A stretch of DNA of 16,586 bases from Amoebophrya sp. AT5.2 (Eukaryota; Sar; Dinophyceae; Syndiniales; Amoebophryaceae). This document shows, piece after piece, positions 1 to 6,693 of this stretch. The first letter of the stretch is position 1, and each line of letters opens with the position of its first letter. The position numbers and the translations under genes are program-made. Below the pieces are notes generated by a model, which was given only the letters and a program-made list of their open reading frames with translations, was not told the DNA's origin and did no database searches. The stretch spans positions 1 to 16,586 of the forward strand of contig RXOD01005000.1 in assembly GCA_005223375.1 (NCBI GenBank), given 5' to 3'.

Positions 1-3000
1 CGGCAGCAGCGACGCGAAGCGGCCGACAAGCTTCGCGTCAGGCAGAAGAAACAGCACCGCATCGACGACGCGCTGGCGCAGATGCTCAGTGTGCGGGACT
101 TTCACCAAGTCCACGAAAACCTCAACCAGGAAGCGGAAGTCATGCTGTGCAAAACGAAAAAACATTCGCAGAAAATCCAGTACAACGTGAAGCAAAATCC
201 GTTCGCGATCCTGGATGACGGGTACTCCTCGGATGAGTGGACAGACATGGCCACCTTCCGGAACTACAAAACGCCCTTCCCCAGAACGCTGATGGTGGAC
301 GACGATTTTGATGGAGACAGCACGAAGAAAAAGGGAAAGGTAAAAAAGCGGGATCTTGATGGAGACACGAGCACGTCGAGCTCGTCTTCAGATGAAGGTG
401 GAGGGAACGGGAAAAAAAAGCCGGTTGCTGGCGGCGGCGGCGGCGGGGCCTTGGCCGCCATGCTGAGAAAAAGCCGACGAGAGAACGCAAGCAAAAGCGA
501 AGACGCAGGCGGTGGCAGCAAAGTGAGCACAAGGCAACGGCTCGGAGAAATGCTCGGCGTCTTCACTTACATTCTCAGCAAACTCCAGAAGTTCGGCTCC
601 GCGGCTTTCAGCAAACTCCCCCCCGCGAAGTGGAAGCTGCTCCGGCTGCAGCTCCGCCGATCCGGAATGGTGTGCAAAATGGTTCTCCGCTTGCTGCTCT
701 TCCACGTGTTCCCCAACTTCTTCAAGTTCCTGTTGGATTTCTTCCTCGTGCGGGCCGCGTTGTATTCGCGGATTTTCCGCTCGCCGGCCGTCGCAACCGC
801 GAACTTGATCGACCAGTCGTGGCAGGAGCTGCCGCTGCCCGACTTCTCCTGGCTCTCCCCTCAGATCCAGGAATTGCTCAAGTCCGTCCAGTACCGGCTC
901 TTTTTGCTCCTGCAATTTCTAGACCGCATGCTCTCCGACGTTTTCCTCTTCCTGTACAACCGCCTCCTCCCGAAGTGCGAGGCTCCCGCCGTCCTCGTCG
1001 CTCTGTTTCTCGCCGGCCTGAGTGCGTCGATCGTTTTCTCCCTCGTGCGGAAAGACTTCTTCACGCTGTTCCCCATCCAATGCACGTTTTTACGCCTGCT
1101 AAAACCCCCAACGCAGCGGATCTTCTTCCCGACCTGCATCCGGTACGTGTGCTTCGGGATCTTCGTGTTCTGCCAGTGCCTCGCGGTGTTGTACCAGCAC
1201 TGCGTCTTCTTCGTCTCTTCGCTGCTATTCGCGCGGCTCTTCGACGGCGAGAGCAGCTTGACCGCGTTAGTCTATGAGAACTTCTCGAAAATATGGGACG
1301 CGGGGGCGTTGGAAATCCCGGCAGCGGCGGATACCATCGCGGCGTATAACAATAAGATCTACTTCGCGCGGCAGGAAAGTGACAACGAAAAACTCGAGAC
1401 CTACGCGCAGGGCTGGAACCCGTTCGACGCGACGCCGGTCGTCGACGCGGCCGCACTTCTCGGAGGAGGTGCTGGCGGAGGAGTACAACTCGTAGACGAA
1501 GACAAGCGGTTCTTCTGCCACCGGCAGGAGTCCTTTTCGGTGTTCGTGGCGTACAACTGCGTCGTGATCGGGGTTCTGTTCGTTTACTTCTTCGTGACGC
1601 GCGGCAGCAGCGGGAGGCTGCTGGTTTGTTACGACTGGTTCTGGCGGCACCGAAGGAGATACGTCGGGGAAAAATACCTGCCGAATTTGACCGGGGAAGA
1701 GGTTGCAGAGGCGGAGCGGATCCGCGTGAAACTGGGGGAGCACGGCGTGGACCAAGTGAACCTGCCGCGAAGCCCGCTGGAAGTAGTCATGGAGAAAGAA
1801 CAACAATTATGTCACCAAAGAAGTAGAGAGCAAGAAAAGCGCGCCGCCGTGGTCCCAAAGAACCCGAACCACATCTACGAAGACGGAGACCTGTACTACA
1901 AGACGAAGAAGTCCGAGGGCTACTGGGAAATACGGAGGAAGAACGCGGCGCGGAATTACCATCCACTGTTCGGGAACATGACCGAGTTTTTCAGCAGCAT
2001 CGAGGATTACCGGGTCACGGACAGACGGTTGATCTGGGACACGCGGTCGAAAGAAGTCATTGAGCGCGACGGCGTCGAAGGAAAACACTCCGGGCGGTAC
2101 GAGATCGACCTAGACTACTGGTTCCCAGCATTGGCGCCCCGGATTCATCGCTGGTTCACGAGTCGGGCGGAAGAAAAGAAAAGAAGGAGAGAAAGAGCAG
2201 CGTACGCAAAAAAATTGCGGAAAGAGGAAAAGGAAGCAATCGAAAGAGAGAAAAAAGAGCGGGAGGATGCAGCAGCAGCAGCTGAAGCTGCCGCTGCTGC
2301 GATGGACACAGCAGCGACAGAAACGGAAGAAGTAGAGGACGTGGAGGTGGAGGTTCTTGACGAGAACATGCCACGTGAAGGAGCGGTGGTGTTTGGAGCG
2401 GGTAAAAGAAGACAGGGGTCAAAATGGGGAATCGCAGGGGCTAAAGTCCACGCCGGAATACGGCTGCGGGACTCGGGCGGCGGAGGCCGCGCAGCTCGGA
2501 GTACGGGTGGGCACCTACCACGACTACACAAGGTTCGGGTCCAGCTCAAGCTGCTCTTCGCTAGGATTCGGTGGAGGGCCGTCCGCTTCTGGCAGGCGTT
2601 CCGCGCGTGGCAGACCCGGAACGGGCTGGAGCTGCGCCGCTGGACGACTTTTCGGCTGGTGGAGAAGATTCTGGCCGTCAAGATCCGGGCGATCCTCCGC
2701 GTCCTCAACGCGCTGCTGCGGGAAGAAAGGACGAACGAGCGGAGGATGGCGCTTGCGGACGAGGAGGAATTCGATTCGGACGACAGCGACCTAGAGCGCG
2801 AGCTCCAGCACGACGCTGTCGTCACTGTCTCCGTCGCCGCCATTTGCGAGCAGCGGGGCGAGATCGCGAGATTCGTCCGCGAGCAGCGGGAGAGAATGCG
2901 GAAAGCAGCTGAGGACAAAATAAGTTCGTCCGACGTGCAATCAAGGGCTAGCGGCGGGGGAACAAGAAAGTCATCTGTTCGTAAATCGCACGCGATCCGC

Positions 3001-6000
3001 GCCATCACGGCCGCGGACGGTAGCTCCATTTTGCTCTCGCACTATGAAATGATACTCACCATCATCTCCGTCAGGCTCTGCTTCCTCCTCCTGAACGCCG
3101 TGCTGGTTGCGCTTTACTTGGCGCTCTTCGCGATTTTCCTGGTCGAACAGTACGTGTACATCCCCTACTTCCGCAACCCGACCGTCAAGCTGCTGTCCCT
3201 CTTTCAGAAGCGAAAGCAACAGGGGAACGAGAGAAAAGCGTTCTACCACAACCTCGTGCACTTCTACCTCTACCCAATGGTGCGCACGGACAAGCGCGCG
3301 TTCTCGTGGAGCCCTTCGGAACGCCGCGAGTGGCGGGACGCGCGCGAGAAGCTCGATTTCGAGACCGAGAAGACGATGTACGAACTGGAACTGGCGGAAA
3401 TTCGGAAGGAAAAAGCGGGCATGGCCATCGAGAAAAAGCTGAAGGTGATGTATGATTTGGGGTACTTCGACGGGTACCACGACCGGGACGTCACGCTCGA
3501 CGCAGGAGCGCCCGGAAGTAGTCCTAGTCCTGGCGAAGTAGACGAAGGTGACCCGCCCAGCAGCGAGGACCCTTTGAACCGCACGATGTCCGATTTCAGT
3601 CGCGCGTCGCGGTCTCCGCCCGAGCCCAAGGTGGACCTCGAGGAAGCTCCGGAGGACGACGGCACGAAGACGCCCACGCAGCAGGAGAAGGCGGAGCTGG
3701 GGAAGAAAATCCAGGAGCGGCAGTACACCACGAAAGCGAAGCCGTTCGAACACGTGTTGGACGAAAAGCTGTACTACTTCTTCACGACGGTGCCGCGGAA
3801 GGTGAATCACTTCCGCAGTGTTTGCAGTGTGTGTTTCGGCTACTGGACGCCGCAGGCGATTTTTTGGCGCTACCAGCTCGTGCAGAAGGCCAACGTGTGG
3901 GTGTACCTCCTGTTCCACCGGTATCAGGTGCGCGAGGACATCGCGGCAAATTTCGCGAAAACAGCCGGCTACCAGCGGGGGGATCTGATTCATCATGCAG
4001 GGGCGCGTGGAGGTGAGCGTGAGGGCTTGGACGTCGACGCAGGGGGAGGAACTATAGCACGCACTGTTCGACGAGGCCGCTCAGGAGCGAAACCGAGCAG
4101 AGGCGCAGCAGCCGCCGGTCCTCCCGTCATCTCCCTGTGTGATGAGGAGCTCGATGAGTACCTCCCGAATCGGGACCTGCACCACGTGACAGAGGTGAAG
4201 GACGCCCTCGAAAACGAGATCGACAGGCTGAAGTCGCTCGAGAAGGAGAGCACATGGGAGGACGAGCACAACTTTTTCAGCAAGAGACCGAAGCGCGCTT
4301 TCTATGACTTGAGAAGTGTGAGCGCTACTGGGGAACTCACAGACGCAGACGACGTTTTTTCGCGAAAACGGCAACTGGTGCGGATAATTGCGAAAGCATG
4401 GAATAAGGACGTGGTAGTTCTTGCGCCGGGGGGAGGAGCGCGGGAAGACGTGGCACGAGGCTCGCGGGCAAGCAGAAGCGCATCACCTGCTGGAAGATCT
4501 GGGAAGTGGAAGATACTGCGGCAGATCTTGTGTTGCTGTCGTGGCGGAAGGCGGAGAAATGAGAATGACGGTGCTGACGTTGAAAGACGATGGTCGCGAA
4601 ACTCGTCGACAATGGTGGCGCCAGCAGAAGCAGATGCAGATCATATTGTTGCACTAGAGCGACGTGGCAAAAGCAAGTCCTCATCCGGATCAGCATCCTC
4701 AGCAGCAGCAGACGAGGGGACGAATCTTGACGCTAGCGTGAAGACCCTCACCGCGTCGCAGTCCTTGGAAAGCGTTCGCACACGGTCAGAAGCAGAGACC
4801 ACCGAGCAAGCAACAAGCGTCGCGAGGATGACGAGGGAAGCGGAACGTGGACCGCCACCGCTGCACCGGGAAGGCACTCACGAGGCCGCTTCAGTGGATG
4901 ACGGCGGGGAGGGGGGCCAGCAGAACGCGCTCGCGTCCCCGGGTCGCTCCGACGAAGAGTCGGGCAGGTTCTCTAACTCACCGTCGATTTCGCCCGTAGA
5001 TACAACGGCCGCGGGGCCGCAAGAAACGCATGCTGGAAGCCCTGACCTCGAGGACGTCGCCACGCAACGAAAACTCGAATTTGATGGCGAGCGAGAAGAG
5101 GACGGCCAATCCAGGTTTCCGAACGAGCAAATCGGCGGCTCTTCTTCTTCGACCGCAAAGCATGTTGTGACAACTTCTCCGAGCAGGAGTCCGCCGGGGC
5201 TGACGATCAAAACTGACGGCCTGGATACTGGTTTTCCCACCTCGTCTTCGCAAAATAGGCCCCAGACAACCGCAACGACGAATGCGGTGCAAACCCCTGG
5301 CTCCCCTTCGAAGCTTCGCTTCCAAAGACAGCCGGACCAAATCCACATGCACGACAAGTTTTTCGACATGGCGCAGTTTCCCAACAGGAACTACTACCAG
5401 TTTCTGCTCGGGCACCGATCCGTACCCTTGACCGCGCGGCTGGCGAAAACTTCAGAGACGAAGATCGAGGGATTTTTGAATGGTTTTGTGCCGTTCGGGG
5501 AAACGGTGAACCTGATGCCAACGGAGGAAACCGCGGTTGAGGAAGACGAATTTTGGGAGGCGCTGGGTGGACGTGAAGCACACCAGGGAAGGAGTAGCAT
5601 TTCCACCGAGGAGGAGGCGATGTTGAGAAACTTCGGAGGAGGACTTGTCCAGGACGAGTATCTGACGAATTTTGCGGACCCGTGGCGAGACCTAGCGATG
5701 TGGCGCGACGGAATCGAGACAGTGCCGGGAATACCGGCCGGTGAAGGGGGTGAAAGAACTTTCACTTCCGAGCGTCGCTTCCTCTCCTTCTATCGCCTGC
5801 TCGACTTCGAGCAGCTTTACCGCAAGGCGATAATCGCGCAGGGAAGCCGCAGCATTCCCCTCTACCTGTGGTTCATCCCCTTTTTCGGTGTGTTCGCCGC
5901 GAAAATCACTGAGTACATGAACAGCACCTTCGTGTTTGATTTCGAGCCCTTCAACTACGTCCGCGACGTCACGTTCGGCTACGAAAACCTCGCGGCGAAC

Positions 6001-6288
6001 GAGGCTGAGGCGGGTACTGGTGGCAAAAAAGGCGGCTCCTCCGGCGGCGGCAAAAACGACGATGACGAAGACCACGGCGATTCCTCCGACGATGAGGACG
6101 ACTTCGCCGACCAACCGTTGTACCGGACTCTGACCAAGCAGAGAGATGACTTCCTCCAGGAGCATCGCTCCGACCAGGAGAGCGTGGAGTTCATCGTCCG
6201 CCGGTTCTTCAACTTCGTGCTCGTTCTGCTCATTCTGGTGAACCCCTTCATCGCCGACGGCGCGGCTCTCCACGCTCTCATCTCTTAA
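1..6288 (+). CDS. giant multi-pass membrane protein, 5'-truncated by the window edge
   Basis: The frame is open from base 1 to the TAA at 6286-6288 (2095 residues). The first in-frame ATG at 82 is probably internal, because the 27 preceding codons read as a basic helical segment. Hydrophobic segments, numbered from base 1, lie near residues 223-259, 328-349, 382-414 (perhaps one long or two short helices), 512-533, 1014-1057, 1951-1973 and 2063-2095. The last ends the protein 'ADGAALHALIS'. A charged coiled-coil-like stretch near residues 720-770 (EEKKRRRER..., KKLRKEEKE...) runs into an alanine-rich patch. A long disordered S/T/E/G-rich region covers about residues 1470-1780, and a D/E/S/G-rich acidic patch lies near 2015-2040. 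I recognise no enzyme or channel signature. The architecture suggests a large membrane scaffold, transporter or channel-like protein, but no function is assigned. Minus-strand frames inside it look like GC-rich shadows. Confidence 0.85.
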   Translation, partial: RQQRREAADKLRVRQKKQHRIDDALAQMLSVRDFHQVHENLNQEAEVMLCKTKKHSQKIQYNVKQNPFAILDDGYSSDEWTDMATFRNYKTPFPRTLMVDDDFDGDSTKKKGKVKKRDLDGDTSTSSSSSDEGGGNGKKKPVAGGGGGGALAAMLRKSRRENASKSEDAGGGSKVSTRQRLGEMLGVFTYILSKLQKFGSAAFSKLPPAKWKLLRLQLRRSGMVCKMVLRLLLFHVFPNFFKFLLDFFLVRAALYSRIFRSPAVATANLIDQSWQELPLPDFSWLSPQIQELLKSVQYRLFLLLQFLDRMLSDVFLFLYNRLLPKCEAPAVLVALFLAGLSASIVFSLVRKDFFTLFPIQCTFLRLLKPPTQRIFFPTCIRYVCFGIFVFCQCLAVLYQHCVFFVSSLLFARLFDGESSLTALVYENFSKIWDAGALEIPAAADTIAAYNNKIYFARQESDNEKLETYAQGWNPFDATPVVDAAALLGGGAGGGVQLVDEDKRFFCHRQESFSVFVAYNCVVIGVLFVYFFVTRGSSGRLLVCYDWFWRHRRRYVGEKYLPNLTGEEVAEAERIRVKLGEHGVDQVNLPRSPLEVVMEKEQQLCHQRSREQEKRAAVVPKNPNHIYEDGDLYYKTKKSEGYWEIRRKNAARNYHPLFGNMTEFFSSIEDYRVTDRRLIWDTRSKEVIERDGVEGKHSGRYEIDLDYWFPALAPRIHRWFTSRAEEKKRRRERAAYAKKLRKEEKEAIEREKKEREDAAAAAEAAAAAMDTAATETEEVEDVEVEVLDENMPREGAVVFGAGKRRQGSKWGIAGAKVHAGIRLRDSGGGGRAARSTGGHLPRLHKVRVQLKLLFARIRWRAVRFWQAFRAWQTRNGLELRRWTTFRLVEKILAVKIRAILRVLNALLREERTNERRMALADEEEFDSDDSDLERELQHDAVVTVSVAAICEQRGEIARFVREQRERMRKAAEDKISSSDVQSRASGGGTRKSSVRKSHAIRAITAADGSSILLSHYEMILTIISVRLCFLLLNAVLVALYLALFAIFLVEQYVYIPYFRNPTVKLLSLFQKRKQQGNERKAFYHNLVHFYLYPMVRTDKRAFSWSPSERREWRDAREKLDFETEKTMYELELAEIRKEKAGMAIEKKLKVMYDLGYFDGYHDRDVTLDAGAPGSSPSPGEVDEGDPPSSEDPLNRTMSDFSRASRSPPEPKVDLEEAPEDDGTKTPTQQEKAELGKKIQERQYTTKAKPFEHVLDEKLYYFFTTVPRKVNHFRSVCSVCFGYWTPQAIFWRYQLVQKANVWVYLLFHRYQVREDIAANFAKTAGYQRGDLIHHAGARGGEREGLDVDAGGGTIARTVRRGRSGAKPSRGAAAAGPPVISLCDEELDEYLPNRDLHHVTEVKDALENEIDRLKSLEKESTWEDEHNFFSKRPKRAFYDLRSVSATGELTDADDVFSRKRQLVRIIAKAWNKDVVVLAPGGGAREDVARGSRASRSASPAGRSGKWKILRQILCCCRGGRRRNENDGADVERRWSRNSSTMVAPAEADADHIVALERRGKSKSSSGSASSAAADEGTNLDASVKTLTASQSLESVRTRSEAETTEQATSVARMTREAERGPPPLHREGTHEAASVDDGGEGGQQNALASPGRSDEESGRFSNSPSISPVDTTAAGPQETHAGSPDLEDVATQRKLEFDGEREEDGQSRFPNEQIGGSSSSTAKHVVTTSPSRSPPGLTIKTDGLDTGFPTSSSQNRPQTTATTNAVQTPGSPSKLRFQRQPDQIHMHDKFFDMAQFPNRNYYQFLLGHRSVPLTARLAKTSETKIEGFLNGFVPFGETVNLMPTEETAVEEDEFWEALGGREAHQGRSSISTEEEAMLRNFGGGLVQDEYLTNFADPWRDLAMWRDGIETVPGIPAGEGGERTFTSERRFLSFYRLLDFEQLYRKAIIAQGSRSIPLYLWFIPFFGVFAAKITEYMNSTFVFDFEPFNYVRDVTFGYENLAANEAEAGTGGKKGGSSGGGKNDDDEDHGDSSDDEDDFADQPLYRTLTKQRDDFLQEHRSDQESVEFIVRRFFNFVLVLLILVNPFIADGAALHALIS
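2269..2300 (+). repeat. coding GCAGC/GCTGC inverted repeat under an alanine-rich tract
   Basis: GCAGCAGCAGCAGC at 2269-2282 faces GCTGCCGCTGCTGC at 2287-2300 across a TGAA loop. The 14-nt arms pair with a single mismatch. It encodes AAAAEAAAAA-type sequence inside the charged helical linker of the first membrane protein. CAG/CTG tracts often change in length and form hairpins, so this is a candidate polymorphic or slippage-prone site. It could also be a simple result of alanine codon use. Confidence 0.7.
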
Positions 6289-6319
6289 GACTGGAGGAGC
6301 TCGATAGAAGAAACCCGCA

Positions 6320-6352
6320 GGAAAGACGCCGGAAAGATACCGGAAAGACGAC
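6320..6352 (+). repeat. three tandem 11-nt units GGAAAGAYRHC
   Basis: Three adjacent units read GGAAAGACGCC (6320-6330), GGAAAGATACC (6331-6341) and GGAAAGACGAC (6342-6352). The array starts 32 nt after the stop codon of the upstream gene, so it probably lies in its 3' UTR or the promoter-proximal spacer. It runs straight into the TAGAC series that follows. Confidence 0.85.
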
Positions 6353-6400
6353 AAGTTAGACACGACTTAGACAGAGAATAGACGAACGCTGAGAGTAGAC
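6324..6400 (+). repeat. AGAC/AGAT motif array at about 11-nt spacing
   Basis: AGAC or AGAT begins at 6324, 6335, 6346, 6358, 6369, 6380 and 6397, giving spacings of 11, 11, 12, 11, 11 and 17. The last four lie within TAGAC. The near-helical period suggests either a decayed minisatellite or phased binding sites on one face of the DNA. No known element is recognised. Confidence 0.7.
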
Positions 6401-6450
6401 AGATGCGCAGAACCGCCACAAGGACATCGTGCGGCGGGTCTAGTCGTGTC
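6359..6450 (+). other. long-range inverted repeat with internal hairpin (candidate structured RNA or cruciform)
   Basis: GACACGACTTAGAC (6359-6372) pairs with GTCTAGTCGTGTC (6438-6450). The 13 base pairs are interrupted only by a bulged T at 6367. Directly inside the 3' arm a second hairpin can form: CCGCCAC (6413-6419) pairs with GTG and GCGG (6429-6431 and 6434-6437) across a 9-nt loop, with a 2-nt bulge. The nested arrangement could act in transcript 3'-end formation or stability, or belong to a small RNA. Stability was judged by eye only. Confidence 0.45.
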
Positions 6451-6526
6451 GAGTTTAGAGCGTAAAGTGGTAAGGTAGGGACTCGGTGTGTCTAGAATCT
6501 GTCGCCCTGTAGGGTGCAGCTTGTCG

Positions 6527-6534
6527 TATAAATA
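6527..6534 (+). promoter_or_regulatory. TATA-like box TATAAATA
   Basis: TATAAATA is a full match to the classical TATA consensus and stands out in GC-rich surroundings, 160 nt before the ATG at 6694. A T7 run follows at 6544-6550. A start site about 30 nt downstream would give a leader of about 130 nt, or a trimmed one if the acceptor at 6685 is used. Core dinoflagellates are reported to favour TTTT-type elements over TATA, so if this box is real it argues for another lineage. Confidence 0.35.
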
Positions 6535-6571
6535 CAGCTGCCATTTTTTTGCTATCGATGGTTGTAGCTGT
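6534..6571 (+). other. small stem-loop overlapping an upstream ATG
   Basis: ACAGCT (6534-6539) pairs with AGCTGT (6566-6571), and CCAT (6541-6544) pairs with ATGG (6558-6561). The loop is T-rich and there is an asymmetric bulge. The upstream ATG at 6558 lies in the stem. It could modulate leader translation if transcribed and retained, but the stem is short and may be incidental. Confidence 0.25.
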
Positions 6572-6665
6572 CTTCAGCATGGCCGTCAGTCTCTGAACCT
6601 TTGCTCGCCAGATCTTGGCTGTCTAGAAATGCAGCTTCACGGTCTAGACGACGGCCCACCGGTTG

Positions 6666-6685
6666 TCTATCCCCACACTTTCCAG
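6666..6685 (+). promoter_or_regulatory. splice-acceptor-like tract before the second gene (cis or trans)
   Basis: A pyrimidine-rich run from 6666 ends TTTCCAG at 6685, only 8 nt before the ATG at 6694. No matching 5' exon with an obvious donor was identified in the spacer. The position suits a spliced-leader trans-splicing acceptor giving a very short 5' UTR, as known for dinoflagellates, or the end of a 5'-UTR intron. It also explains why the earlier ATGs at 6558 and 6628 need not be used. Confidence 0.45.
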
Positions 6686-6693
6686 CGTCTCTC

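Larger units (their letters stand above)
6289..6693. other. intergenic spacer between the two membrane-protein genes
   Basis: About 405 bp separate the TAA of the first gene from the preferred ATG of the second. No tRNA, rRNA or credible protein gene was seen. The spacer holds an AGAC-type short repeat array, an inverted set of GTCTA motifs, a candidate stem structure, a TATA-like box and a splice-acceptor-like tract, each described separately. An upstream ATG at 6558 opens a 12-codon frame (MVVAVFSMAVSL, stop at 6594-6596). Another ATG at 6628 opens an out-of-frame reading that overlaps the second gene. Both would be removed if the mature mRNA begins at the acceptor at 6685. Confidence 0.7.

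Noticed and set aside
2971..3996. Minus-strand open frame of about 340 codons inside the first gene
   Set aside because: It is the complement of a GC-rich coding frame with strong hydrophobic and helical segments on the + strand. Long antisense frames are expected in such DNA, and its composition (H/R/V/E-rich) shows no domain.
6538..6560. GCTGCCATTTTTTTGCTATCG as a relic spliced-leader copy
   Set aside because: It matches only a GCCATTTT core and the remainder diverges. No tandem relic or defined acceptor was found next to it.
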